DNA of 64,000 nt from Candidatus Saccharibacteria bacterium oral taxon 488 (GCA_010202645.1 CP047920.1:186001-250000); one strand, 5' to 3'; shown: positions 33,792-43,395, numbered from the stretch's first letter. A program made the numbers and translations. The notes: generated from the letters alone by a model not told the origin.

Positions 33792-34643
33792 ATGAGTATG
33801 CCTGAAATTCTTCCACCGGAAATTCTCACCGCTGCCGGGAACGCTTGGGATAAAGCCCATGAGAGACATATCCATACAAGTCAAGATGTTGGTTCTGCGG
33901 CGATCTCCGCGCTTGATGCTACTGTTAGGGAGGTCAAGAATGGCTTTGGCGCGCTGGAAGTCATAACGAACCCAGAGATTAAAGAGCTATTTAAGCGAGA
34001 CCTCGAGGATTATAAGACGATTTTTGCCGAAGCCGATATTAATATGCCGTCGCCAAATGAGCTGGCGCAGGGTGGTATTGATTTTGGGCATTTGGCAGAA
34101 TTGAAAGAGCAATTATCAGATTATGACTTAGTGGTAACGCCGTTGACATTACCGTTAGGTGCAACGTGTCAATTTGTTTCTAAGGCGTATGAGCCCAAAC
34201 CCAATATTAAGTCGACAAGATATGCCCGTCGACTATTCGTAGATGACGAAGTCGCTGATAACTGGGAGGGTATAATGAAAGGTACGATGAACAACTGGCA
34301 GCTGCCAGTTGTAGGAGATAATAAATGGACAGCTTTTATGCTGTTTAATCGTGAACAGCCTCAGGATCAGGGTCTATCCTATAATCAGACAAAACAACTC
34401 AAGGCGATAGTACCGGTAGTTGGTTATGCTGCCTATCAAATGCATCGCGTTCGTCAAGGTATGCCACCGGTAGATACCGGAGGTGTCAGTTCATGGGTAG
34501 CCAGTGAGTTTAGTATCAATTATTGCGCCTGCGCTTTGTATATTGGCTGGAATAATCCAGACTCTGACAGGCTGATGGCGATCCGTGGATGTGGCACCTC
34601 GCTAAAGATGGAGGATGTGGGCTCGCGGGCTATGGCGGCGTGA
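33792..34643 (+). CDS. Uncharacterised protein, paralogue of the 29032 gene
   Basis: A 283-residue soluble protein with the same opening as the 29032 product (LPPEILTAAGNAW, TSQDVGSAAI, then a helical segment and N-P-E). The N-terminal third is helical and the rest beta-rich, with no membrane span. It follows the MoxR ATPase by 21 bases, mirroring its paralogue behind the VWA gene. ATG 33792 is chosen over an upstream in-frame TTG at 33771 because it gives an N-terminus like the paralogue's. Similarity fades towards the C-terminus, suggesting divergent binding surfaces. The role is unknown. Confidence 0.72.
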   Translation: MSMPEILPPEILTAAGNAWDKAHERHIHTSQDVGSAAISALDATVREVKNGFGALEVITNPEIKELFKRDLEDYKTIFAEADINMPSPNELAQGGIDFGHLAELKEQLSDYDLVVTPLTLPLGATCQFVSKAYEPKPNIKSTRYARRLFVDDEVADNWEGIMKGTMNNWQLPVVGDNKWTAFMLFNREQPQDQGLSYNQTKQLKAIVPVVGYAAYQMHRVRQGMPPVDTGGVSSWVASEFSINYCACALYIGWNNPDSDRLMAIRGCGTSLKMEDVGSRAMAA

Positions 34644-34722
34644 TCGCATAGTTGAGTGTTGTATAGGCGAGCCTTGATTAACTCCACATCCAAACACCCT
34701 TTAATTTTCCAGCCCTGCACGG

Positions 34723-34728
34723 TATAAT
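34723..34728 (+). promoter_or_regulatory. -10 box TATAAT of secA
   Basis: TATAAT with TTTAAT 17 bp upstream. A leader of about 40 nt with GAGGGAG follows before ATG 34775. Confidence 0.5.
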
Positions 34729-34774
34729 ATATACAGTTTTTGAAAATGCCTGAAAGTGAGGGAGTTTTGAGTTT

Positions 34775-37405
34775 ATGGCAATGACACAACAAAAGGCGCT
34801 GAGTAAGATTTTTGGCGATCCGCAGAAGAAGATTTTGAAACGGCTGCGTAAGCAAGTTGACGCAATTAACGGTCTGTCCGAAAAATATGAAACAATGTCG
34901 GACAAGGAGTTGCGGGTGCAGACGGAGGCGCTGAAAAAGCGTCTGACAAAGAAAAACGTAACGCTGGATACGATTTTGCCGGATGCCTTTGCAGTGGTAC
35001 GTGAGGCTGCCAAGCGCGTTATCGGCGAGCGTCCGTATGACGTCCAGCTAATCGGTGGCATGGTTCTTCATGAGGGCAATGTGGCCGAGATGAAGACTGG
35101 TGAGGGTAAGACCCTGGTGGCGACGCTGCCGACCTATCTCAATGCGCTGGAAGGCAAGGGCGTTCATGTGGTGACCGTCAACGATTATCTGGCACAGCGT
35201 GACGCGGGCTGGATGGGCCAGGTGTATGACTTTTTGGGCTTAACGACTGGTGTGATTATCAACGAAGCGTCATTTATCTATGACAAAGAGTATGATAATG
35301 AGCATCACGACGATCCGCGCATGCGCAAGCTCCGTCCGGTCACTCGTAAGGAAGCCTACGCTGCCGACATTACGTACGGTACCAACAATGAGTTTGGTTT
35401 TGACTATCTACGCGACAACATGGTGAACGACGTTAATTTGCTCAGGCAGCGCGAGCTGAACTTCGCCATCGTTGACGAGGTGGACTCCATTCTGATCGAC
35501 GAGGCGCGTACGCCGCTGATTATCTCGGCGCCAGCAGCGGAAAACCCAGACAATTACTACACGTTCGCCAAAGTTGCCAGTAAATTAGCGCCAGAGGATT
35601 ATGTTTTGGATGAAAAGCGCCGCAGCGTGGCCTTGACTGACGGGGGCGTGGAAAAAGTCCAAAAACTGCTGGGAATAAAAAATTTGTACACCCCAGACCA
35701 TGTGCGCAGCGTATACCACATGGACCAAGCCCTGCGAGCACAAACATTGTTCAAGCGTGACAAAGATTACGTGGTGACCAATGACGGCGAGGTGATCATC
35801 GTCGATGAGCACACTGGCCGTTTGATGCAAGGTCGGCGCTACAACGAGGGTTTACACCAGGCCATTGAGGCCAAAGAGGGCGTACCAGTGCTAGAAGAAA
35901 GCATGACACTAGCGACCATTTCGTTCCAGAATTATTTCCGTTTGTACAATAAACTTTCCGGTATGACTGGTACGGCGTTTACTGAAGCTGAAGAGTTTCA
36001 ACAAATTTATTCACTGGACGTTATCCAGATTCCGCCGAACAAACCAGTGATTCGCGACGATAAAGAAGACCTGATTTTCAAGACTGAAAAAGGCAAGTTG
36101 AAGGCGGTGGCTGAAGCCATCAAAGATTATCACAAGCAGGGCCGGCCAGTGTTGGTTGGTTCTGGCTCGATTGCCAAGAACGAGCAGATTGCCAAATATT
36201 TGGAAAAAGAGGGCATCAAGTTTGAGATTTTGAACGCTAAGAATAATGAGCGCGAGGCGGCTATCATTGAGAAGGCTGGTGAAAAGGGCGCCATCACGCT
36301 AGCGACAAACATCGCCGGACGCGGTACCGACATTAAGCTCGGCAAGGGCGTGAAAGAGCTAGGCGGTCTGGTGGTGATTGGTTCTGAGCGGCACGAGTCA
36401 CGCCGCATCGACAATCAGCTGCGCGGTCGCGGCGGTCGTCAGGGTGATCCAGGTGAGACACAGTTCTATGTGTCAACCGAAGATGATTTGATGCGAATTT
36501 TCCAGGGCGAGCGCATCGCGGCGTTGATGGATCGGCTGGGCGTGGACGAAGATACGCCAATTCAAAACCGCGCTGTGTCAAAGACATTGGAGGCAGCCCA
36601 GAAGCGTGTTGAGGGTTACAACTTTGATACGCGCAAAAATGTTGTTCAGTACGACAACGTGATTAATCGTCATCGCCGCGTGGTCTACACGATGCGGCGA
36701 AAAATCCTTGAAGGCGATAATATTCAGCCGGAAATTGAGCGGTTGTTGCGAGATAGAGTCAAAGAATTAGTGACGCTACCGACCAAGAACAACCCGAAGT
36801 TTATCGAGGAATTTACGTCGGCCTTTCCAGTCGATGAAGCGGCCGTGCGCAAGGTTGGCCGCGAGAAAAAAGACCGTCCACGCCTCCAAGAAGCCCTGAA
36901 ACTAGCACACCAGGCCTACCGGGAAAAAGATGAAGAAATCGGTACTGAAGAGTTACGCGGTGTAGAGCGCGAGGTGTATATGGCGGTGCTCGACACCCTG
37001 TGGATGCAGCACCTAGAGAATATGCAACACCTACGCGAAGGGATCCACTGGCGCAGCGTTGGGCAGCGCGATCCATTGGTAGAATACCGGGCGGAGTCAC
37101 AAAAATTGTTCACCAGCCTTCAGGAAAATCTGCGTAACGAAGTTCTGAACACAATTTTTCATATTCATAAATCTGACGCAGTGATTCGCCAGTCGCAGGA
37201 TGATGAGTATGATACCGAGCTAACGCGCCTGGCAGAAAGCGCAGTTGAGCGTGGCGTTAATGAAGTTGGTGCGGGCGAGGAAAATCGCGACGGTGACTTT
37301 TCGGTGAAAAAGGGCAAATCAAACGCCGAGTCGAACCGTGCCAAAAACCAAGCACGCAAGAAGAAAAAAGCACAGCGCCAAAACCGCAAAAAGAACCGCA
37401 AATAA
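34775..37405 (+). CDS. secA: Preprotein translocase ATPase SecA
   Basis: SecA drives protein export through SecYEG. The 876-residue product has Walker A MKTGEGKT in the first motor domain, the Walker B-type VDEVDSILIDEARTPLIIS, and motor domain 2 with ATNIAGRGTDIKLG and QLRGRGGRQGDPG. The C-terminus lacks the CxC...CH zinc-binding domain used for SecB binding and ends instead in a Lys/Arg-rich tail (KKKKAQRQNRKKNRK), a basic replacement that could contact lipids or ribosomes. It has a conventional leader and a ribosome binding site GAGGGAG about 13 nt upstream. It is followed by an M16 peptidase. Confidence 0.97.
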   Translation: MAMTQQKALSKIFGDPQKKILKRLRKQVDAINGLSEKYETMSDKELRVQTEALKKRLTKKNVTLDTILPDAFAVVREAAKRVIGERPYDVQLIGGMVLHEGNVAEMKTGEGKTLVATLPTYLNALEGKGVHVVTVNDYLAQRDAGWMGQVYDFLGLTTGVIINEASFIYDKEYDNEHHDDPRMRKLRPVTRKEAYAADITYGTNNEFGFDYLRDNMVNDVNLLRQRELNFAIVDEVDSILIDEARTPLIISAPAAENPDNYYTFAKVASKLAPEDYVLDEKRRSVALTDGGVEKVQKLLGIKNLYTPDHVRSVYHMDQALRAQTLFKRDKDYVVTNDGEVIIVDEHTGRLMQGRRYNEGLHQAIEAKEGVPVLEESMTLATISFQNYFRLYNKLSGMTGTAFTEAEEFQQIYSLDVIQIPPNKPVIRDDKEDLIFKTEKGKLKAVAEAIKDYHKQGRPVLVGSGSIAKNEQIAKYLEKEGIKFEILNAKNNEREAAIIEKAGEKGAITLATNIAGRGTDIKLGKGVKELGGLVVIGSERHESRRIDNQLRGRGGRQGDPGETQFYVSTEDDLMRIFQGERIAALMDRLGVDEDTPIQNRAVSKTLEAAQKRVEGYNFDTRKNVVQYDNVINRHRRVVYTMRRKILEGDNIQPEIERLLRDRVKELVTLPTKNNPKFIEEFTSAFPVDEAAVRKVGREKKDRPRLQEALKLAHQAYREKDEEIGTEELRGVEREVYMAVLDTLWMQHLENMQHLREGIHWRSVGQRDPLVEYRAESQKLFTSLQENLRNEVLNTIFHIHKSDAVIRQSQDDEYDTELTRLAESAVERGVNEVGAGEENRDGDFSVKKGKSNAESNRAKNQARKKKKAQRQNRKKNRK

Positions 37406-37438
37406 ATCTAAAACCGGTGGGCAGAGAGCGACAGACAG

Positions 37439-38716
37439 ATGAAACATACGGTCAAAGAAATAAAATTGAAAAACGGTGCGAAAGGCTTGTTTATTGATGT
37501 ACCGGACGCGACAGTGATGAGCTTTCAGGTGCAGTTTCGGGCGGGCAACCGCTACGTTCGCGACAAGGATATCTACGAGACGGCGCACATCATGGAGCAC
37601 ATGGCATTCGGGGCGAATGAGAAGTTTCGTTCGGAGCACGCGTATGAGCAGGAGTTTACCAAGAATGGCGCCTATCATAATGCGTTCACCTCTGATTATT
37701 CAATGGTGTACGAGGCGGCCTGCGCGGATTTTGAATGGGATCGGATCTTGGATTTGCAGCGGCTGGCGATTACTACGCCGCGCTTTAATGCTGAAGAACT
37801 AGAGGCTGAAAAGGGTAATGTTCGGAGCGAGCTGACCGGCTATCTCAATAACCACAACCGCGTGATGTGGCCGCGGGTGCAGCAGGCACTGGGCGAGGAT
37901 ATTTTGACATATAATCAGCGGCTGAAAACGATTGACGCGATTACCCTAAAAGACATCAAGGAGCATCATCGGCGGACACATACCCTCAATAATATGCGGT
38001 TTGTGGTGGCGGGTAAGTTGACCGGGCGGATGGCGACAATTCGTGAATCGCTGGAGCAGTGGCAGCTAGAGCCGGGCGAGCGGTTTACCATTCCGCACGA
38101 TAAACTGTCGAGTGCCGCACCGATTTTTGTCCGCCGCAAGGAGGCCTCGAATCTGACATTTGGCTGGTCGATGAATCTGCCGCGTGAGCTGAGCGATGAC
38201 GATTCTGACGCTATGGGCTGCTTGGATCATATCTTGACCGGGACGATGAGCTCGCGGATTTTCGGGGCGGCGCGCAAGAAAGGGCTGGCTTACGGCGTGT
38301 TTAGCGATACCTCGGTCGGGTTTCATGATTCGGCTTGGGACTTTGGCGGCCAGGTCAACCTCGAGACAGCAGAGGCGTTGTTTGATATTATCGTGCGCGA
38401 ACTGCGTCGGGTGCTGAACGGAACGATCACCTCAGAGGATATCGAGAATGCCAAGTCGTATGCGCTGGGCCGTTATCAGATGGGGGCGCAGACGGTGGCC
38501 CAAATCAGTAATTTCTATACCGGGCGTTATTTTGCCGATGATTTCGTCAAGAATTATGAGGGCGTGCCGACAGCGATTTTGGCAGTGACTGCCGATCAAA
38601 TCGTTCGGGTGGCGCGAGAGTTTTTTGCGGCAAATACCTGGGTGCTTGCTGGCGTGAGTAGCGGCGATAAAGAGCTGCTCGGGCGACTGCAGAAGAAGCT
38701 CGAGGGGCTGTTTTAG
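37439..38716 (+). CDS. M16 family zinc metallopeptidase
   Basis: The 425-residue protein has the inverted zinc motif H50-I-M-E53-H54 with a third Glu ligand in the EAEKGNVRSEL region (about 122-131), so the catalytic site is intact. The second half (from about 200) is the second M16 lobe. The length fits the single-chain PqqL/mitochondrial-processing-peptidase-beta-like class. No signal peptide is seen, so it should act in the cytoplasm unless exported unconventionally. It starts 33 bases after secA and is probably co-transcribed with it. Substrates are unknown. Confidence 0.92.
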   Translation: MKHTVKEIKLKNGAKGLFIDVPDATVMSFQVQFRAGNRYVRDKDIYETAHIMEHMAFGANEKFRSEHAYEQEFTKNGAYHNAFTSDYSMVYEAACADFEWDRILDLQRLAITTPRFNAEELEAEKGNVRSELTGYLNNHNRVMWPRVQQALGEDILTYNQRLKTIDAITLKDIKEHHRRTHTLNNMRFVVAGKLTGRMATIRESLEQWQLEPGERFTIPHDKLSSAAPIFVRRKEASNLTFGWSMNLPRELSDDDSDAMGCLDHILTGTMSSRIFGAARKKGLAYGVFSDTSVGFHDSAWDFGGQVNLETAEALFDIIVRELRRVLNGTITSEDIENAKSYALGRYQMGAQTVAQISNFYTGRYFADDFVKNYEGVPTAILAVTADQIVRVAREFFAANTWVLAGVSSGDKELLGRLQKKLEGLF

Positions 38717-38748
38717 GCGGGATCTTCCTGCGCTTATGCTTGAGAAAG

Positions 38749-38783
38749 ATAACCCTTGTGTATTACCATTACTATGGGGTTAT
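38749..38783 (+). terminator. Weak hairpin downstream of the M16 gene
   Basis: ATAACCC (38749-38755) pairs with GGGTTAT (38777-38783) around a 21-nt loop. There is no T-run. Confidence 0.3.
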
Positions 38784-38857
38784 TCAGTTGGACTGAGGTG
38801 AGTGGACTGTCTTTGGAATAGCCGGTTTATTTAGTCGCAATGCGAGAGGAGTAGAAC

Positions 38858-40030
38858 ATGCATGAACATAATCTAGTAGAGACCGATCTTGGTCCAGCAA
38901 TATCGGAGCAGGAGCGAGCGGAGCTGCTCGGGCGGATGATTGCTGATCAGGAGCGTAGTGATGCGGCTGCTGAAACACTAGAGCGGGATATTGATAAGGG
39001 CCGCATACTAGAGGGTCGAAATGTGTTGGCACTCGTCAGTACGATCTATCGTGAAGTGCGTGATCTGCGCAGGAGTATTATAAATGGCTCGCGGCCTATC
39101 GATCCTTCCGCTGTTCATCTTGTGGCGAGTATGCCCCTTGATTATACCGACAATCTCAACAATAGGCATAGGGATGATGCGATTTGTTTATATGAAGTAT
39201 GCAAGGCGACTGAGACTAATAGGAATTCGTTGCGTCCAAAGGATGAGGAGGAACTTATCGAAATCCATATGAAAAAGCGGCTTCAGCCGTATATCGACTC
39301 TGGGCTTATTCCCGAGAGTATTATCGAAGCGCATACAGTTAAACCGTCCTATGACGATCGGCTTCCGGTGCTTCCATATGGCTCGGTAATTTTTAGGGCT
39401 AACGTATATCCACGACAAATTGATGAAGGAGTTAAAGAGGAGGCCGTTAGTGATGCAGTGTTGCGAGAGATAGGCGAACACGCGATTCGGAGTGATGCTC
39501 CGCAGCATAGTACCGCTGGTTCTGAAAAGTTAACTCCAGAGAACGATGAGGTTATTTTACAGCCAGATGACCTCGCTATATTGCATTGGTGCTCCAAAAT
39601 TGCTGAGTTTGCACGAGTTGTACGCCAGCGCGCCCTGGAGGATCGGCAGAAAGGGGATGGAATATACCCTAGTGTTGCCAGTCAAGAGCGGGCTATATTT
39701 GTTAATCAAAACAGCAATGACAAAAACCCAACAGTTTCATCCCGGTTCCCGCGCAGGCCTTTGCTACGCTATGATTTTGTGCCGCAGGTTACTGGTGACT
39801 ATATCGTCGACTTTATCCGAGACGATCTTTTGCATCGCCTTCAACCCCATATAGATTCCGGATTAATCCCTCCAGTTGCTGTTAACGTGGAGCTATGTCG
39901 GCATAAAGCGGAATCGTATGTGGTTGCCCGAGTTAGTTTTGATGCTCTTAGTAAAGAGTGGGGCAAGAAGCTGCAGGAGAGAGATGTAGCCAATTCAGCG
40001 CTAGATGTTCCAATATCTCGAAGTTCTTGA
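38858..40030 (+). CDS. Hypothetical protein with an internal repeat
   Basis: No family is recognised. The 390-residue soluble protein carries a duplicated unit: RLQPYIDSGLIPESI near 143-157 and RLQPHIDSGLIPPVA near 325-340. Each is followed by a beta-rich stretch ending in a hydrophobic strand (VIFRANVYP, VVARVSFDA). An acidic helical N-terminal region precedes. A GAGAGGAG site lies 6 nt before ATG 38858. It ends 16 bases before murD, which has its own -10 box. The duplicated unit suggests a two-fold binding protein; function is unknown. Confidence 0.68.
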   Translation: MHEHNLVETDLGPAISEQERAELLGRMIADQERSDAAAETLERDIDKGRILEGRNVLALVSTIYREVRDLRRSIINGSRPIDPSAVHLVASMPLDYTDNLNNRHRDDAICLYEVCKATETNRNSLRPKDEEELIEIHMKKRLQPYIDSGLIPESIIEAHTVKPSYDDRLPVLPYGSVIFRANVYPRQIDEGVKEEAVSDAVLREIGEHAIRSDAPQHSTAGSEKLTPENDEVILQPDDLAILHWCSKIAEFARVVRQRALEDRQKGDGIYPSVASQERAIFVNQNSNDKNPTVSSRFPRRPLLRYDFVPQVTGDYIVDFIRDDLLHRLQPHIDSGLIPPVAVNVELCRHKAESYVVARVSFDALSKEWGKKLQERDVANSALDVPISRSS

Positions 40031-40033
40031 TGG

Positions 40034-40039
40034 TATAAT
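40034..40039 (+). promoter_or_regulatory. -10 box TATAAT of murD
   Basis: TATAAT with a 7-nt gap to ATG 40047, immediately after the stop of the upstream gene. Confidence 0.65.
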
Positions 40040-40046
40040 AGAAACT

Positions 40047-41411
40047 ATGAAGATCGTTATCGCTGGCTATGGTCTTGAGGGTATATCAAGTTTGAGATAT
40101 TTTCAGCAGGCTTTTCCTGATGCCGAGTTTGTGATTGCTGACCATAAAGCGGTCGAGAATGCACCGGATGGCGTGACGGTGCGGACTGGTGAGTCGGTGT
40201 TCACCGAGCAGCTGCAGGATGCCGATATGGTGGTGCGAGCACCGGGTGTGCCACCGCGGCTGCTCAAAACATCGGGCAGAATATGGTCGGCGACCAATGA
40301 GTTTTTTGACAAATGTCCAGCGCCGATTATTGGCGTGACGGGGACGAAAGGCAAGGGTACGACCTGCAGTCTAATCGCGGCGATCTTGCGGGCGGCCGGT
40401 CAGACGGTGCATCTGGTTGGGAATATTGGTGTGCCGGCACTGGACGCGCTACCAAACATCACAAAGGACGACTTCGTTGTGTACGAACTATCGAGTTTTC
40501 AGCTGTGGGATCTCGAGAAATCGCCGACCATTGCCGTGGTATTGATGATCGAGCCGGATCATTTGGAGGTACATACGGATTTTGCTGAGTACCTCGATGC
40601 CAAGAAAAATATTCATCGCCACCAGGGTATTATTGATACATGTTTATATCATCCAACGAATAAATACTCACGGGAGGTAGCCACCGCGCCGCTTGATAGG
40701 CCATTGTATGGGTGTGACTGTGAGACATGTAGCGAATACTGCGGAGATGATGAGTTAAATTTCGCGTACCGCTATGCTGTCCCTGACGAGGATCAGGTGT
40801 ATGTCCGGGATGGCTACTTCTGTGTGCAAGATCGGCGGATTTGTCGCACCGATCATTTGCGGCTGCCGGGCGCGCACAACCTCGAGAACGCCTGTGCGGC
40901 GATGAGCGCGGTGACAGAACTGCCGATCACAGTGACCGACGAGCAGTATGCGGCTGGGCTAGAGAGTTTCACGGGGCTGCCGCATCGATTAAAATTCGTT
41001 GCTGAGAAAAACGGCGTGAAGTATTACGATGACAGTATCGCTACTACGCCGGGCAGTGCTATCGCGGCGCTGCGGGCGTTTGAAGCGCCGAAAGTGCTGA
41101 TCGTCGGCGGGTACGACAAGGGGGCGGATTATGATGAAATGGCCACGGAGATTGCCAGACAAACGGTGCGGGCGGTGATTATTATCGGGGCGAATGCGGC
41201 AAAGATTGAGCAGTCGCTGCATCAAGCATCGGTGACGGCGACAACAGTGGTGCTCGGTCAGACAACGATGGTGGATATCGTTGCCCAGGCCAGTCAATTA
41301 TCTCGCCCGGGCGATGTTGTCATCCTTAGCCCGGCGGCCGCTAGCTTTGGTATGTTCAAAAATTACGTCGACCGCGGCGAGCAGTTTGTGGCGGCGGTAG
41401 AGAAGTTGTAG
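40047..41411 (+). CDS. murD: UDP-N-acetylmuramoylalanine--D-glutamate ligase
   Basis: MurD adds D-Glu to UDP-MurNAc-L-Ala in peptidoglycan precursor synthesis; its D-Glu comes from MurI, encoded 2 kb downstream. The 454-residue product has an N-terminal Rossmann domain (IVIAGYGLEGISS) and the Mur ligase P-loop GTKGKGTT at 99-106. The central domain contains YELSSFQLWDLE and LMIEPDHLEVH, and the C-terminal domain has the GGYDKGADYDE motif. The region about 205-265 contains three extra Cys (CDCETCSEYC) not usual in MurD. An in-frame upstream ATG at 40005 would overlap the previous gene and is rejected. Confidence 0.93.
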   Translation: MKIVIAGYGLEGISSLRYFQQAFPDAEFVIADHKAVENAPDGVTVRTGESVFTEQLQDADMVVRAPGVPPRLLKTSGRIWSATNEFFDKCPAPIIGVTGTKGKGTTCSLIAAILRAAGQTVHLVGNIGVPALDALPNITKDDFVVYELSSFQLWDLEKSPTIAVVLMIEPDHLEVHTDFAEYLDAKKNIHRHQGIIDTCLYHPTNKYSREVATAPLDRPLYGCDCETCSEYCGDDELNFAYRYAVPDEDQVYVRDGYFCVQDRRICRTDHLRLPGAHNLENACAAMSAVTELPITVTDEQYAAGLESFTGLPHRLKFVAEKNGVKYYDDSIATTPGSAIAALRAFEAPKVLIVGGYDKGADYDEMATEIARQTVRAVIIIGANAAKIEQSLHQASVTATTVVLGQTTMVDIVAQASQLSRPGDVVILSPAAASFGMFKNYVDRGEQFVAAVEKL

Positions 41412-41490
41412 GTGGTAGTTTTGTTATAACGATCTGCCGTAGTTGAGCAATATCTTAGACCAAAACGTTGATATGTTGCAATAAAATATG

Positions 41491-41496
41491 TATAAT
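41491..41496 (+). promoter_or_regulatory. -10 box TATAAT of the 41504 gene
   Basis: TATAAT with a 7-nt gap to ATG 41504. Confidence 0.6.
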
Positions 41497-41503
41497 ATTT
41501 GTT

Positions 41504-42826
41504 ATGTCAGAAAAAGATAGGTCTATTGAACAACATCATCAGCCGCATCTTTGGGGTGAAACGACTGATCCGAAAGAACATAACCCAAAACATTTCCGAT
41601 ATCTTGTTCACGCTATTAATCCATTTGCCAAAATGAGCGCCACGGCTGGTTGTGCCTTGGGCTTAATGGAGGGGTTTGGTCCTGAGACATCAGGAGACCA
41701 ATCTATATCTATGTATAAACAACCTGAGCGCATTGGAGATAGGGTTTCTGCTAGTATGTCATTGATCGACCAAGACCACACCGCCACTTGGGGGGGCGGT
41801 GGGCTTATTATTGATGCTCCTGAAGGGAATATAGTCAGAACTTCTGGAGCTGATGCGAGTGCTCGTAACAATAATCGAGATCTGCTCATAAAACAGGGTC
41901 ATATTTGTGATATTATAGATCCGAATGAACTTTTAAATAGGACTTCACAGTATGATCATAATGAAGTCGTGGCTCTCGCCGAACACGAGGGTCACCAGCT
42001 GCAAACCGTTGGTTTTTTCTACAAAGTAACACCAAAAGGTGAGCCGGTAAATCATCGTCTTGCGCAGGTAATGCATATGCATGCCGATAGACTGCAGTTA
42101 CCGATTGTAGAGATACCTGAGCCTCGTTGTGCTGACTCTGAGAATAATAAAGTACATCGTACCATCCGTCATGGGAAAGAGGAGGAGAGTATCATCGTTA
42201 GCTTAGATGGATACAATTTCTACCTTAGGGGGTTTGATGATATGTCCGGATGCTCAACTTATTGGATGCTTGATAAAGATTCTCTTCAGGCCTGCTTTGC
42301 ATCTCCTTGTCAGTTTAAAGAAGCCGTTGAGTTTGCTGTTGGTATGGGAGAATTGAGTGATGAAGATGCTCGGCATGTTCTGAGGGGCTATGAAGAAGCA
42401 GATTTGCAGCGAAAAACCCCGACTGCGTATTATGATAAAAATGGAAATTTTGAGAAAATAGAATATTTTGAAGGTTATGGTAGCGAAGAGTATTATATCT
42501 CTATTAGGAAAACAGGCTATAGCGCTAGGGGGAATACGATAGACGCGAGGAGGTTTTATGGGGCATTACTTTGTGATGATCAGTTGGCAACGGCTGGGCC
42601 GATCGAATCTCCACTAAGTCCTGCTGATGCAGAATTCGTGATTAAGGAAGCTATCGGTAAGCTTGACCCGGCCAGGGCTGTAGAATTAGAAAAGTGGCAT
42701 GAAGATCATAAGTCGGTCATTGAAAGAGTATGGCGTGATCATGTACAGTCGGCCTCTAGGCTATCTGGTCAGCTTGCCGTGAGATACCACTCTATGAGTA
42801 ATGAATCTTTTCAGACTCATCATTAG
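41504..42826 (+). CDS. Hypothetical soluble protein
   Basis: No family is recognised. The 440-residue product has no signal peptide or clear membrane helix; a short Gly/Ala/Met-rich stretch near 44-60 is weakly hydrophobic. It contains a Gly run (TWGGGGLIID, about 95-104) and several His-rich spots in the first third. Start ATG 41504 is set by the TATAAT box; an in-frame ATG 36 bases earlier is upstream of the box. Base composition is AT-rich compared with murD and hpt. It converges on hpt with a 12-base gap. Probably a lineage-specific protein; function unknown. Confidence 0.65.
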   Translation: MSEKDRSIEQHHQPHLWGETTDPKEHNPKHFRYLVHAINPFAKMSATAGCALGLMEGFGPETSGDQSISMYKQPERIGDRVSASMSLIDQDHTATWGGGGLIIDAPEGNIVRTSGADASARNNNRDLLIKQGHICDIIDPNELLNRTSQYDHNEVVALAEHEGHQLQTVGFFYKVTPKGEPVNHRLAQVMHMHADRLQLPIVEIPEPRCADSENNKVHRTIRHGKEEESIIVSLDGYNFYLRGFDDMSGCSTYWMLDKDSLQACFASPCQFKEAVEFAVGMGELSDEDARHVLRGYEEADLQRKTPTAYYDKNGNFEKIEYFEGYGSEEYYISIRKTGYSARGNTIDARRFYGALLCDDQLATAGPIESPLSPADAEFVIKEAIGKLDPARAVELEKWHEDHKSVIERVWRDHVQSASRLSGQLAVRYHSMSNESFQTHH

Positions 42827-42838
42827 TAGCGTATTACT

Positions 42839-43378
42839 TTATCCCTGATACACCTCAGGCTTCAACACTCCAATATACGGTAGGTTTCGGTATTGTTGGC
42901 GGAAATCTAGGCCGTAGCCGACGACGAATTCGTTGGGGACGGACAGGCCGACGTAATCGGCGGTAACGTTGGCGATACGCCGTTCGGGTTTATCGAGTAG
43001 TGAGCAGACTTTGACTGAGGCGGCACCGCGACCGGCGAATAATTCCAGCAATTTTTCCAACGTTCGGCCAGTATCGACGATGTCTTCGACCAGCAAAATA
43101 TGCCGCCCAGTAACGTCGCTATCAATGTCTTTGAGGATAGTGACCGCGCCGGATGATTCAGTTGCGTCGCCGTAGCTAGAGATGTCAATGAAATCGATTT
43201 CCATATAGCAATCCATGGCGCGCACCAGATCGATCATGAACGGCGCCGCACCGCGCAGTACACCGATGACCAGCGGGTTCTTGTCACGATACTCTGCCGT
43301 CAGCTCTCGGCCCAGCTGCGCCACTGCATTGTTAATTTGCTTAGTAGTTACGAGGATTTTAGCAATGTCTTGATTCAT
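42839..43378 (-). CDS. hpt: Hypoxanthine(-guanine) phosphoribosyltransferase
   Basis: A purine salvage enzyme that transfers phosphoribosyl from PRPP to hypoxanthine or guanine. The 179-residue product has the PRPP-binding motif [13 protein letters not shown], the flexible-loop motif ISSYGD and the C-terminal [21 protein letters not shown]. This set is typical of bacterial Hpt. Start ATG 43378 has TATACT 7 nt upstream. It lies 17 bases after murI on the same strand but with its own -10 box. Salvage genes are expected in a host-dependent bacterium. Confidence 0.95.
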   Translation of the reverse strand: MNQDIAKILVTTKQINNAVAQLGRELTAEYRDKNPLVIGVLRGAAPFMIDLVRAMDCYMEIDFIDISSYGDATESSGAVTILKDIDSDVTGRHILLVEDIVDTGRTLEKLLELFAGRGAASVKVCSLLDKPERRIANVTADYVGLSVPNEFVVGYGLDFRQQYRNLPYIGVLKPEVYQG

Positions 43379-43385
43379 TAGGATA

Positions 43386-43391
43386 AGTATA
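43386..43391 (-). promoter_or_regulatory. -10 box TATACT of hpt
   Basis: Minus strand, 7-nt gap to ATG 43378. Confidence 0.6.
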
Positions 43392-43395
43392 ACAA

